Source: Puccinellia tenuiflora
Taxonomy: Eukaryota; Streptophyta; Magnoliopsida; Poales; Poaceae
NCBI GenBank assembly: GCA_012064385.1
Contig: QRDG01001725.1
Location: 1,240,001-1,304,000, forward strand
Length of the DNA stretch: 64,000 bases
Direction: 5' to 3'
The notes beneath the pieces are model-generated. The model was given only the letters and a program-made list of their open reading frames with translations. It had not been told where the DNA came from and searched no databases. Shown piece by piece: positions 33,973 through 45,171 of the stretch. The translations under genes were made by a program, and so were the position numbers. Every line of letters begins with the position of its first letter. The stretch's first letter is position 1.

Positions 33973-34327
33973 GAGAGATTTACCCAGGTTCAGGCCCCCG
34001 AAGGTAAAAGCCCTACGTCCTGCTTGTCTGGTATTGATGATGGAGCTTACAGATTGGTTACAATGGCGAGATCGTGAGATGCGACCTCGCTAGGGTTTTT
34101 GGTGGTGAGTCTGAACGTACCCTAGGTCGGCGGCCCTCCCAGTCTTTAAATAGTGGGACTGGGTCTCGGGTCCTTTACCGACTAGGTTTACATCTGGGCC
34201 TGACGACCTAATATCTCTAGTCTTTCCTTCGGGGCCTCCTTCCTGGGCCTGATGACAGATGAGCCTTTTATTCTCTTCCGCACCAGGGTAGTCCACGGTG
34301 GCACACCCGAAAGGTGTACCCACGTCA
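33875..34327 (-). repeat. 5' LTR of element C
   Basis: A 453 bp terminal repeat. The minus-strand TATA-like TATTTAAAG (34144-34152) is flanked by the inverted repeat CCCAGTC/GACTGGG and is the likely core promoter of gag-pol. Target duplication ctctg follows at 34328-34332. Confidence 0.9.
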
Positions 34328-35082
34328 CTCTGTGATACACCCTACAATAAAAAGCTATATCAAGGGTAAATAAAGAGGGTGTTGAGATTGTTCAATATGT
34401 TTGTTTGTCTTGTTGGTTTGATATGGGCTTGATCCATATCATGGGACAAGAGGTACCCCAGTTGAGACTCTTGATGATACCGTTATTACTTACAATGATA
34501 GATAACTTAAACTTGCTTTGTTTCCCAAGTTGAGTAATCATGGTGTAGGCACTTGTATTCAAGGGGCATGAGACATCTAACCTTTACTTTATCAAGGCCA
34601 CTACTCATATTTGCTTTCACATTCAACTTTAATCATTCAAGATGCTATGATAGGGGAATGAGAGCTTGACACCAAGTATTACCATTGCAATCAATAACTT
34701 AAGTAGAATAGTTTGGAGGATAGATGAAACTTATGCATGTTTGACCTCTACTTATTTGTATATCTTTTCCAAAGTGTCCACCTTTTATATTCAGATTTTC
34801 ATCTACACTCTATGGACCTCAAGTATGCAAAAGTAAGAATGTCCATATTACTATCTTTTATGTTACACTTTGTGAACTATCATTGAACATCCTTGCATTG
34901 AATACTTGATATCACTTTATAAACTGTTTGCATATTGCTACTTCTTTGAAATAATGAATCATTTGACTTTATGTAGCAGTAGCAATCGTCTTTTATATCC
35001 ATGTTTTTATTATATTGCAAAGTTCATGTTAGTTTTATCACTTTCATACTCGAGGACGAGCATGAGTTAAGCTTGGGGATGT
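34328..35082 (+). other. 3' non-coding region of B, left unit, distal part with polypurine tract
   Basis: The B sequence interrupted at 21707 resumes here and matches 40769-41520 closely. It ends with GAGTTAAGCTTGGGGATGT (about 35065-35082), the polypurine tract. No coding signal. Confidence 0.85.
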
Positions 35083-36862
35083 TGATGCATCTAAAATGCA
35101 TACATGAACTTTGCACTATAATAGTCATATTCCAATCATATTTGCATCATATAAGGGGTATATTACTGTTATTTAATGATTTTTGGTAATTAATAATGAT
35201 TTCCCCTTTTTATGGAATTAATCCTGCGCAGGCAGAAAACCCCTATTTCTTTCCTTATTTGTTTCAGGACCTTAACGACGTCATAATGAGCTATAAATTT
35301 ACGGGGGTCATTATTTTGGAAGGAGAAGATTTAGGAGCGAAAGAAGTCAACGAACGGAGGCCGGAGGACCAAAAGGGTGGGTCCCACACGGCCAGGTACT
35401 GTAGCCGCGTGGGCCTATCCCAATTGGCCCTCGTGGCCCCGTTTGCATCGATCCTTCGCCCAGAAGCTTCCTCGTGACCTAAAAACGCCTATATAAAGAG
35501 CCCCCCGACGTTCTCCGAAGAGGGAGCCGCCACACAATAGAAACAAGAAACAGAGACCAGGAGGCTGCAGATTGGAGGGGGAAAACTCCAGCGGAGCCCT
35601 GTCGGAGAGGTCTCCTTCTTCAACATCGACATCTCCACCGTCTCCATGATGAAGAGGGAGTAGTCCACCTCTGGACTATGGGTTTGTGGCAGTAGCATAT
35701 GTATCTCTCTCTCTCTTGAGCTTCACTAATTAGCACCGTATGAGCTGCTGAACATGATTACGGTCACCGTTGTATTACCATTGTGGTGGATCTTTCTATG
35801 AGTTAATATATGTTGAGATTGCAATGTTATATTTCAGTTATGAAAGTAGATGCATATTATGTACCCCGTTCTTGTATCCTTGTTATGATCAAGCATGTTT
35901 ATGAGAGCGTGTGTGGGGGAACGTGTGCATTAGTTGGAGTAACGGGGGTGGTGAAGTGATAAGCTGACAACTTAATATCATGATCCATTGGGTATTTACC
36001 TTACTTTGTTACCTCACTAGGGATAAACCAAAATACCATGTTGTAGGGTAGGAGGAGTGACATGCCTCTACCTAAGACTAGATCCATCATGTGTTTATTT
36101 TCACTTCATGTCATTAATCTTAAAGCTATACTCTGATGTTATCTTAATTACTAAGGCTGCATGATTTAGTTCACATCTTGGTGGAGTATAAGTGAGACTA
36201 ATAATCAAAAGGTCTCTATGCTAGGACGTGATGCCCATATAATTAGTAACATGTCATTAAACTTGTTTGCAATCTCATATGTTAAATCTATGTCTACTCA
36301 TTTGCCACACTATATTAAAGAGAGAGTGCATGTGTGAAACCATGAACCCCGGTCCATTTTTAATCATAAGAAACAACTTTCCAACCACTTTTAAGCATCT
36401 TTTACATTCAGCCATTTTAAAATCAGAAAATACAAAAACACTTTTACTTCTTGCATTCACATATAAAAACCCCAAAAATACCATCCATCGTCATTACTAT
36501 CATCCTTGCATACTTATTTACCACCATTGAATATTTATTTACTGTTTTGCATTCATTATCATCTTAATGTCATTCTCACACCTTGTGCTTGACAACCACT
36601 TGGTGAGGTTGAGGGCACAAAGTAATCTATTTTGTTTGCAGGAAATCTAGAGAAGGACAAGAAGATAAACCCACACTACTGATTCCCCGAGAGTTCGATA
36701 TTAAACCCTCGAGTCACCTTCTTGGGGAAAAAACTACCACTTCTACATACTCTGCACTTGGAGGCTCAACCTATCCCTAATATATTATCTTCCTTTCAGG
36801 GTATCAAGAGTACTTGTTGGCGTTGTTGAGGGAGAAGAACACTCTCATCAATCCCGTCATCA
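35083..36862 (+). repeat. Middle LTR of array B
   Basis: A 1780 bp LTR, TGATGCATCTAAAATGC to CCCGTCATCA. The TATA box CCTATATAAAGAG lies at about 35489-35500, followed by a run of six C and a leader with GGAGACC-type sequence. It is preceded by a polypurine tract and followed by a primer site, and so serves both neighbouring units. It is about 98-99% identical to the right LTR by eye. Confidence 0.9.
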
Positions 36863-36872
36863 AAGGTTTTTC

Positions 36873-36890
36873 TGGTGCCGTTGCCGGGGA
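36873..36890 (+). promoter_or_regulatory. Primer binding site of B (tRNA-Asp type)
   Basis: TGGTGCCGTTGCCGGGGA, identical to the primer site of element A and also about ten bases from the LTR. A and B could therefore use the same tRNA primer. Confidence 0.85.
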
Positions 36891-37192
36891 ATCATAGCTA
36901 GAAGGGTTTGTCCAAGGATATCACAACAAAGTCAACTTCATCACCAACTTGTGCTAACACCTAAGCTTGGGGAGGTTGCACCTACGTGAGCATCATCTTG
37001 TCCATCTTTACCTTCAAGCAAATTATTTTGTTTTGTTTTTGTCTTGCATATCATATTTAGATTTCGGTTTGCATATTTTATTTTCAGTTTTGCATTTTGT
37101 TTTGCATTAGTTAATTCGGTTTGCATTGTTTTAGTGTCATTTTATTTTCAGTTTTGCATTAAAAATTCAAAAACACATAAAAATCTGCTAAA

Positions 37193-39159
37193 ATGGGTGA
37201 TAGGACTAAGTTGTGTGACTACACAAATACTCCAAATGATCAATTTATTGCTAAACCTATTACCACACCTGAGATACAAGCTGATAGCTATGAAGTAAGT
37301 CCTAGTTTGTTGAACTTGATAACTAGGGAGCAATTTGGTGGTAGTGCTGTGGAGGATGCCTCTATGCATCTTCATGATTTTGTTGAAATCTGTGACATGC
37401 AAAATTTAAGAATGTTGAAAGTGATGTTCTAAAACTGAAATTATTTCCTTTCTCACTTATAGGAAAAGCTAAGGAGTGGCTGCATTCATTACCTACTGAT
37501 AGCATTAAAACTTGGAATGATCTGAAAGAAGCTTTCATTAAGAAATACTATCCTCCTGTTAAAATCTTGCAAAATAGAAACAATATTCTATCTTTTAGGC
37601 AAAATGAAAATGAACATGTTGCTATGGCTTGGGATAGGATAAAACTTATGCTTAGAACTTTCCCATCACATGGAGTTAATGAATGGACCATACTACACTC
37701 TTTTTATAATGGTCTGAATTACATGTCTAGAAATATACTTGATTCTGCTGCTGGAGGTGCTTTTATGGGAAAAACTATAGTAGAGGCTAAGAATATATTG
37801 GAAAGCATTTTGCAAAACTATAGTCAATGGCATACTGATAGAGCACCTAGTTCATCTAAGAAAGTAAACTCCATAGAAGAAACTCATGATTTGTCATCTA
37901 AGATGGATACTATTCTTGCTTTGCTTAATAAACCTAGTGTTGAAAATATCCCTTTGCAAGAACTAGTTGGTGATAATTCTGAAAATATTGATGTCAACTT
38001 CATTAGGAATTATGGAAACAATGGGTATGGTAACAACAATTATAATTCTTATAATAAACCTCCTTATGTTCCCAACAATCGTCCTTTTGTTCCATATCCT
38101 AATGCTAATGATAAATGGAAACCTGTGTCATCAAGTAATGATAATTTTGAGACTAATAAAATTCTTATGGAACAACTTGCTAGTCATAATACCATGATAC
38201 AAGAGTTGAATAAGTCTGTTGCTTCTATTAGTTCTGATATTAAAAACTTACAACTCCAAGCTGCAGGACTAGACAAAGCCCTTTCAAAACTTGCTGATAA
38301 TCAAGCCACTTTATTGAGTATGTCTGCTGGAAAACCACAAGCACCACCTGTGGTTGGATTGAATTCTATTAATATTGCTGAAAATGTTCCTCTTACTTTG
38401 GAGGAAACTCTGAATGAATTGCTAAATTATCCTGAATATTTGTTGCCTTTTATGTCTCATCTTATGGCTTCAAAAGAAGAAGTTAGTAAAACTAAATATG
38501 ATGAAAGAAAAGTTGAAGAAGTTAAGATGCTAAGTGAAGTTAATGATCCTTTGCTTAATTTGGAGAATAGTAGCTTGCATGAATTAATATCTATCTTACA
38601 AAAATTTGCAAGTGATCCTTCTATTGATGTTAACCAATCTGGTTTTGGTTCCTATATTGCTAATCATGTCTTGAAAGAAAAAATTGCTAGATACAATCAA
38701 GAAGCTATGATACCACCTAAGCTTGGGGATGTGTGGATCCCCAAGGTGCTAGTAACTATTGGAAAAGAGACACACCATGCCATACTTGATCTAGGATCTA
38801 GGGTCTCTGTTTTATCTAAACAATTATATGAAGCACTTGAATTAAAGAATCTTGAAAAATGCTCTATTGGACTTGCACTTGCTGATAATACCATTAAACA
38901 TGCTTTAGGAAAAGTAAGTGATGTTATGGTAGAGTTACATATGACTTTTGTACCAGTGGATTTTCTAATCATGGATATGGAGAATAAAACCTCTAGTCCT
39001 ATTATTCTTGGAAGACCTTTTCTTCGTACCACAGGGGCTATTATTGATTCAAAGGAAGGGAATGTGAAGTTTCAGTTTCCACATAAGAAATGCATGGAAC
39101 ACTTCCCAAGGATGAAGGGCACAACTTTTAAGCTCCCTCATGAGCTTCATCTTCGGTAA
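37193..39159 (+). pseudogene. gag-protease of B, right copy (one frameshift, otherwise open)
   Basis: The ATG at 37193 begins MGDRTKLCDYTNT, then a gag N-terminus (QFGGSAVEDASMHLHDFVE). A single missing base near 37405, by comparison with D, shifts the frame. From about 37430 a frame stays open to TAA 39157-39159, over 530 codons. It shows the gag blocks (KEAFIKKYYPPVKI, HVAMAWDRIKLMLR), an N/Y-rich linker, a coiled-coil stretch (LNKSVASISSDIKNLQ) and a retropepsin-like domain with AILDLGSRVSVLSK and SPIILGRPFLRTTGA. There is no reverse transcriptase. A hairpin with arms CTTGGGGAT/ATCCCCAAG lies in the coding sequence at 38723-38746 (KLGDVWIPK). Confidence 0.87.
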
Positions 39160-41520
39160 AACAACAAGTAAGTAAGCCTAGCTATATGGCTATAAAGAAA
39201 GCGCTTTACGGGAGGCAACCCGGTTGTTTTTTATTTGGATTTTCTTTGTGTCCTCTTGCTGTAACAAGATATTTTTTTCTTATTTTAGTTTCTGGAATTT
39301 TTAATAAAGTGCCAAGTTTACCCATTTTGGTTTGAAAAAGTTGCTATTTCTATGTCGGAGATTTTATTCCTGCACAGAGTCTGTGCACGGTTTGACTTTT
39401 CATTATTATTCTGTAAATCCTAATAAGCTGATATTTTTACTATAACTGCAACTTTTCCTCCTCTATATGCCTGAATTGTTTCAGAATTTTTAGACAAGTT
39501 TAGATAGGACAGAAAAATACGTTTTGCTGCTGCTGTTTTTCTGGACAGATTCTGTCCCATATTGTTTTATGCATAGTTTGAACTATTGAGTTAATCCAAT
39601 TAAGTTTATGAGTAGGCATACAATATTATACACTCTCTGATCATTCATATGAATTTTAGTCCGTGGATTATATGCAGCAAGAAACTTGTTTGTTTATCTC
39701 TACTAATATCACCCCACAGAAAAGAGATGGGAGAAATTGTGTTTTGAAGTTTTTTCACAGGGATTGGAGAAGATGCACCATAAGTTATCCAAGTATGGTG
39801 AAAACCATAAGCTTGGGGATGTGAACATCCCACCTGAACCTACACACTCTCGGTTTGCACACGTCTAACTTCTGTTTTTCTATCAATGCACTTTATCGCA
39901 TAAACTTGGAGCGTCTTTTTGTTTGTTTTTTGCTTTGATTTTATTTTGTGAGACCACCACACTATCATTTATATATGAGAAAGCTACTGGAAATATGGGT
40001 TGAAATATCTTGCATGCTTTTATTGTATTGGGAAAAGGGATGTCTAAGTTGATTTTTAATGACACATATAGTTGCATGATTCATGAGCCTCTTTATGAGT
40101 AATAATTTGCAAATGCTTTATCATGAGCTATCTTTTATTCATGTTTTGATGATGTATGTTATTTCACCTTGTTTGACATGAATTAGTTAGTTCTATGGAC
40201 ACTCATGCATGCATCTAGATGGTCATCTTTCTCCCTTTTGCTAGCCCAAAAATTTCAACAAGTAAAAACTTGTTTCCAACACCTTCAGCCCAAGTTTTTC
40301 CAGTGAGTCCACCATATCTACCTATTAGCTTTATGATATTCCAAGTATGTTTATCATGTTATATGTGTTATCTATGCCTCTAAATTAAAATTATGATGTT
40401 ATTTATTGTAATGGTAAAAGTTGGTTAAGAAGCTCTCGCGAACTTGATGCACACTTTACTTTTATTGCATTCAAAAAGATGAACCATTGTGATTAATATT
40501 ATGAAGATAGTGGCTTGATAAATGTTTAAGGTTGGGAGTTAGCCCATATGTGCTGTCACATGCAAAGCTTTCAACATGTTTCATCATTTGTTTAGTTGAT
40601 ATCATGTACTTTTGTCTATGGATGCCTATCATGACGAAATAAATGTGGAAATTAATAGAGTTAAGTTTAAATGAGTTTGTATAAATGGTTAGAGAGAATC
40701 ATGGGCCGCTAATCTAAGGCATGCATCATTCATGGTGGAAATTTACTTACATGCTATTTTGAACCCTCTATGATACACCCTACAATAAAAAGCTATATCA
40801 AGGGTAAATAAAGAGGGTGTTGAGATTGTTCAATATGTTTGTTTGTCTTGTTGTTTTGATATGGGCTTGATCCATATCATGGGACAAGAGGTACCCCAGT
40901 TGAGACTCTTGATGATACTGTTATTACTTACAATGATAGATAACTTAAACTTGCTTTGTTTCCCAAGTTGAGTAATCATGGTGTAGGCACTTGTATTCAA
41001 GGGGCATGAGACATCTAACCTTTACTTTATCAAGGCCACTACTCATATTTTCTTTCACATTCAACTTTAATCATTCAAGATGCTATGATAGGGGAATGAG
41101 AGCTTGACACCAAGTATTACCATTGCAATCAATAACTTAAGTAGAATAGTTTGGAGGATAGATGAAACTTATGCATGTTTGACCTCTACTTATTTGTATA
41201 TCTTTTCCAAAGTATCCACCTTTTATATTCACATTTTCATCTACACTCTATGGACCTCAAGTATGCAAAAGTAAGAATGTCCATATTACTATCTTTTATG
41301 TTACACTTTGTGAACTATCATTGAACATCCTTGCATTGAATACTTGATATCACTTTATAAACTGTTTGCATATTGCTACTTCTTTGAAATAATGAATCAT
41401 TTGACTTTATGTAGCAGTAGCAATCGTCTTTTATATCCATGTTTTTATTATATTGCAAAGTTCATGTTAGTTTTATCACTTTCATACTCGAGGATGAGCA
41501 TGAGTTAAGCTTGGGGATGT
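39160..41520 (+). other. 3' non-coding region of B, right unit, with polypurine tract
   Basis: No coding signal over 2.36 kb. It contains the stem-loop CGGGAGGCAACCCG (39209-39222), the G-run hairpin GGGATGTGAACATCCC (39816-39831), the conserved CTAGCCCAAAAATT...CCACCATATCTACC block (about 40240-40330), and the terminal TTAAGCTTGGGGATGT polypurine tract (41505-41520). Confidence 0.85.
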
Positions 41521-43310
41521 TGATGCATCTAAAATGCATACATGAACTTTGCACTATAATAGTCATATTCCAATCATATTTGCATCATATAAGGGGTATA
41601 ATACTATTATTTAATGATTTTTGGTAATTAATAATGATTTCCCCTTTTTATGGAATTAATCCCGCGCGGGCAGAAAACCCCTATTTCTTTCCTTATTTGT
41701 TTCAGGACCTTAACGACGTCATAATGAGCTATAAATTTACGGGGGTCATTATTTTGGAAGGAGAAGATTTAGGAGCGAAAGAAGTCAACGAACGGAGGCC
41801 GGAGGACCAAAAGGGTGGGTCCCACGTGGCCAGGTACTGTAGCCGCGTGGGCCTATCCCAATTGGCCCTCGTGGCCCCGTTTGCATCGATCCTTCGCCCA
41901 GAAGCTTCCTCGTGACCTAAAAACGCCTATATAAAGAGCCCCCCCCCCCCCCCCGACGTTCTCCGAAGGGGGAGCCGCCACACGAGAGAAACAAGAAACA
42001 GAGACCAGGAGGCTGCAGATTAGAGGGGGAAAACTCCGGCGGAGCCCTGCCGGAGAGGTCTCCTTCTTCTCCATCGACATCTCCACCGTCTCCATGATGA
42101 AGAGGGAGTAGTCCACCTCTGGACTATGGGTTTGTGGCAGTAGCATATGTATCTCTCTCTCTCTCTCTTGAGCTTCACTAATTAGCACCATATGAGTTGC
42201 TGAACATGATTACGGTCATCGTTGTATTACCTTTATGGTGGATCTTTCTATGAGTTAATATATGTTGAGATTGCAATGTTATATTTCAGTTATGAAAGTA
42301 GATGCATATTATGTACCCCATTCTTGTATCCTTGTTATGATCAAGCATGTTTATGAGAGCGTGTGTGGGGGAACGTGTGCATTAGTTGGAGTAACGGCGG
42401 TGGTGAAGTGATAAGCTGACAACTTAATATCATGATCCATTGGGTGTTTACCTTACTTTGTTACCTCACTAGGGATAAACCAAAATACCATGTTGTAGGG
42501 TAGGAGGAGTGACATGCCTCTACCTAAGACTAGATCCATCATGTGTTTATTTTCACTTAATATCATTAATCTTAAAGCTATACTCTGATGTTATCTTAAT
42601 TACTAAGGTGCATGATTTAGTTCACATCTTCGTGGAGTATAAGTAAGACTAATAATCAAAAGGTCTCTATGCTAAGACGTGATGCCCATATAATTAGTAA
42701 CATGTCATTAAACTTGTTTGCAATCTCATATGTTAAATCTATGTCTACTCATTTGCCACACTATATTAAAGAGAGAGTGCATGTGTGAAACCATGAACCC
42801 CGGTCTATTTTTAATCATAAGAAACAACTTTCCAACCACTTTTAAGCATCTTTTACATTCAGCCATTTTATCAGAAAATACAAAAACACTTTTACTTCTT
42901 GCATTCACATATAAGAACCCCAAAAATACCATCCATCGTCATTACTAACATCCTTGCATACTTATTTACCACCATTGCATATTTATTTACTGTTTTGCAT
43001 TCATTATCATCTTAATGTCATTCTCACACCTTGTGCTTGACAACCACTTGGTGAGGTTGAGGGCACAAAGCAATCTATTTTGTTTGCATGAAATCTAGAG
43101 AAGGACAAGAAGATAAAACCCACACTACTGATTCCCCGAGAGTTCGATATTAAACCCTCAAGTCACCTTCTTGGGGAAAAACTACCACTTCTACATACTC
43201 TGCACTTGGAGGCTCAACTTATCCATAATATATTATCTTCCTTTCAGGGTATCAAGAGTACTTGTTGGCGTTGTTTAGGGAGAAGAACACTCTCATCAAT
43301 CCCGTCAACA
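41521..43310 (+). repeat. Right LTR of array B
   Basis: A 1790 bp LTR, TGATGCATCTAAAATGC to CCCGTCAACA. The TATA box TATATAAA (41928-41935) is followed by a run of 16 C where the middle LTR has 6. This accounts for most of the length difference. The five bases after the LTR are gcggc; no partner duplication remains at the left edge because that edge is deleted. Confidence 0.9.
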
Positions 43311-43689
43311 GCGGCTGCTCTCTCTCTCTCCTTTTCTTTTCCTCTTCTCCTTATCCGCTAGTTCGACCCGCATCTCCCTCGCCTCCTCTCCTCGACCTCA
43401 CCCGGAGCCGTGCTTCCTCACGCTCGCGTCGGCCGCCGTCCCACATCGAGCCGAGCAAGTCGTCGCCGCCCCATGGCCCTCCGCTCACCGCCGCCGGTCG
43501 CCCCGTCACCCTCCTCTCTGCTCTGTCCTTGCGCGAGCTTGAGCGCCGTCGGCCTCCCGCGCCTGCGCCCGTCCACTCCTCTCTCCCCTTCCTCTCCACC
43601 AATTTTCGCACGCCACTAGTAACCAATTTTCCCGTGCATGACTATTCCAGCGTGTGCCCACACGCTACTAGTAACCAATTTTCGCACGC
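43311..43689 (+). other. GC-rich filler between array B and CACTA ORF1
   Basis: A CT- and GC-rich stretch (43311-43590) that resembles a grass 5' leader or LTR leader but matches nothing else in the window. It is followed by two copies of an AATTTTCGCACGCCACTAG-containing segment, at 43599-43622 and 43675-43698, 76 bases apart, with a partial copy between them. No TNP2 homology is visible, although the transposase core should lie on this side if array B had inserted cleanly. Confidence 0.6.
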
Positions 43690-44123
43690 CACTAGTAAGC
43701 TTTTTCCTAATCTCATGAATAACACCACTGTTGGAGATCAACTGTACTTGTTGGCCAGGTTACCATCTTCGACTATATGTACTTTCCAAGGGTACGAGAT
43801 AAATGGGAATACATTTTACACGATCTCCCAAGATAAAAAGAGCACCAACCAAAGCAGTGGTGTCCGCTTTTGATGCAACACACGACAATGGGCAAAAGGA
43901 CAAATATTATGGGTACAGTGGAGATATGGGAACTAGACTATGGACCTACTTTTAAGGTCCCTTTGTTTCGGTGTAAATGGGTCAAGCTGCAAATCGGTTA
44001 CATGTCAGAAGATTATAATAAGTTTCATGAAATTCCGCCCTTCACAGTGAAAACTGACCCATGCATACAATTAAATGATGAAGATTCTCCATGGCTACGG
44101 CGCAGAAGAAAACCACAACACTA
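43690..44123 (+). pseudogene. CACTA ORF1, C-terminal piece (DUF4216-like)
   Basis: Reading from ACTAGTAAGC the frame gives LMNNTTVGDQLYLLAR and STICTFQGYEINGNTFYTIS, then QDKKSTNQSSGVRFDA. After a frameshift it gives EIWELDYGPTFKVPLFRCKW. These are the DUF4216-type C-terminal blocks of plant CACTA transposases. The piece jumps from KWVKL straight to YMSEDYNKFHEIPPF, omitting a stretch present in relatives, and ends at TAG 44122-44124. Together with 5900-6182 and 17620-18319 it brackets a missing transposase core. Confidence 0.82.
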
Positions 44124-44190
44124 GATAGGGATGTTGGTGATGTGTAATAATGGCTATATGCGAATACAAACCGTATGTTTTGACTATATG

Positions 44191-44332
44191 CGAATGATTT
44201 GTATTCGGTCGATGAACTGAAGGACGTAGCTAATTAGGAAACCCGAATGATTTGTATTCGGTCGATGAACTGAAGGACGTAGCTAATTAGGAAACCCGAA
44301 TGATTTGTATTCGGTCGATGAACTGAAAGATT
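44191..44332 (+). repeat. 53 bp tandem repeat, 2.7 copies
   Basis: GAATGATTTGTATTCGGTCG starts at 44192, 44245 and 44298, an exact 53 bp period. The third copy is cut off after GAACTGAAAG. Confidence 0.93.
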
Positions 44333-44364
44333 TTGTAGATAAAACAAAACATACGGTTTCCCTT

Positions 44365-44652
44365 TGTTGAATATAAATATATTGCCTAGCCCCTTTCCAT
44401 CAGTTCAGACTTTTGATCTAGATGGCTAGTGCAGCAATTCTATATGGTATCAGAGACAAGAGGTCTCGAGTTCGAGACCCTGCTCACGCGGATTAAAAAA
44501 AAGGAAAAAAAGATCCTGCGGCCCACTCCTATCCCATGCTAAGGACTAAAATAGCCTAGACGTGAGGGGGAGTGTTGAATATAAATATATTGCCTAGCCC
44601 CTTTCCATCAGTTCGGACTTTTGATCTAGATGGCTAGTGCAGCAATTCTATA
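44365..44652 (+). mobile_element. TRIM (miniature LTR retrotransposon), 288 bp
   Basis: Two 80 bp terminal repeats (44365-44444 and 44573-44652) start TGTTGAATATAAATATATTG and differ at one visible position (TTCAGAC versus TTCGGAC). The first is followed directly by TGGTATCAGAGA, a near-perfect initiator-tRNA-Met primer site. The second is preceded by GTGAGGGGGAG, a polypurine tract. No coding sequence. No 5-bp target duplication is apparent (ccctt on the left, ataca on the right). The style matches the small TRIM/SMART elements of grasses. Confidence 0.9.
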
Positions 44653-45171
44653 ATACAGCCCGACGGTGGCTCGTGAGTGCCCGCATATCAAGTGCACCGT
44701 CGGATGTATGCAGGGAATCTGAATGCTTTGTTTACGAAATGAACTACAATGAGTACAGAGTGAGTGCCAAACATGTCTGAGAGGTGGGCCATATATAGGG
44801 TCATGTGGCTCACAGAGTGGTTTGTGCTAGTGCTAATCCAACAGATCACAAGCCCGCAAAACAAACACACCCCTGATCCAACGGCTAACAAGCCTACAAA
44901 AGAAACACACGATCCATGTGCACACGATCCAACAGCTAACAAGCGCTCGAAAGAAACACACATCTGATCTAATGGCTCACAAGCGCTTGAAGGAAACACA
45001 CGATCCGTGTCCTTCTTTCCGCGCTTTCCACCGCTTCCTGCCTTCGTCTTCCCGCCATTTCTCACTATATATATGTAGGCTTGGCCGCCATTGCCATATC
45101 ACATCTAAACACATATCTGCAACCTCATCACTCTCCCATGGCTTCCACCATACCCACTCTAACCTACCCTC
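44653..45171 (+). other. Unassigned spacer with TATA-like segment
   Basis: Contains a loose repeat of GATCCAACGGCTAACAAGC...GAAACACAC (three diverged copies between about 44830 and 45010) and a CACTATATATATG (about 45063-45075) followed by a leader-like stretch and CCCATGGCTTCC. No frame of useful length follows before the tandem repeats. It may be part of the CACTA ORF2 upstream region. Confidence 0.45.

Larger units (their letters stand above)
21708..34327 (-). mobile_element. Ty3/gypsy LTR retrotransposon C (Tat-lineage), 12.6 kb, minus strand
   Basis: The LTRs are 453 bp each (21708-22160 and 33875-34327), start TGACGTGGGG, end CCCACGTCA and differ at about seven sites (roughly 1.5%), so this is a fairly young insertion. 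The target duplication is ctctg at 21703-21707 and 34328-34332. Read on the minus strand the order is LTR, gag-protease, reverse transcriptase, RNase H, integrase, then about 5 kb carrying genes on the opposite strand, then LTR. A gypsy element with an antisense gene between pol and the 3' LTR fits the Tat lineage (Grande/RIRE2-like). Pol has several stops and frameshifts. Confidence 0.92.
18323..43310 (+). mobile_element. Rearranged tandem array of gypsy element B (gag-protease only), split by element C
   Basis: Three parts of one family lie head to tail: a left internal region (18323-35082, interrupted by C), a middle LTR (35083-36862), a second internal region (36863-41520) and a right LTR (41521-43310). 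The middle LTR is bordered by a polypurine tract on its left and a primer site on its right. It is therefore shared by two units, as expected from unequal recombination between LTRs or internal regions. The left LTR is missing, and a 158 bp piece of the 3' region (18323-18480) is fused to the middle of gag, which implies that a third unit was partly deleted. Neither unit encodes reverse transcriptase or integrase, so the family depends on a partner. Confidence 0.85.

Noticed and set aside
43262..43873. 203-codon frame bridging the B LTR, filler and CACTA ORF1
   Set aside because: It crosses three unrelated pieces, so it is a chance frame.
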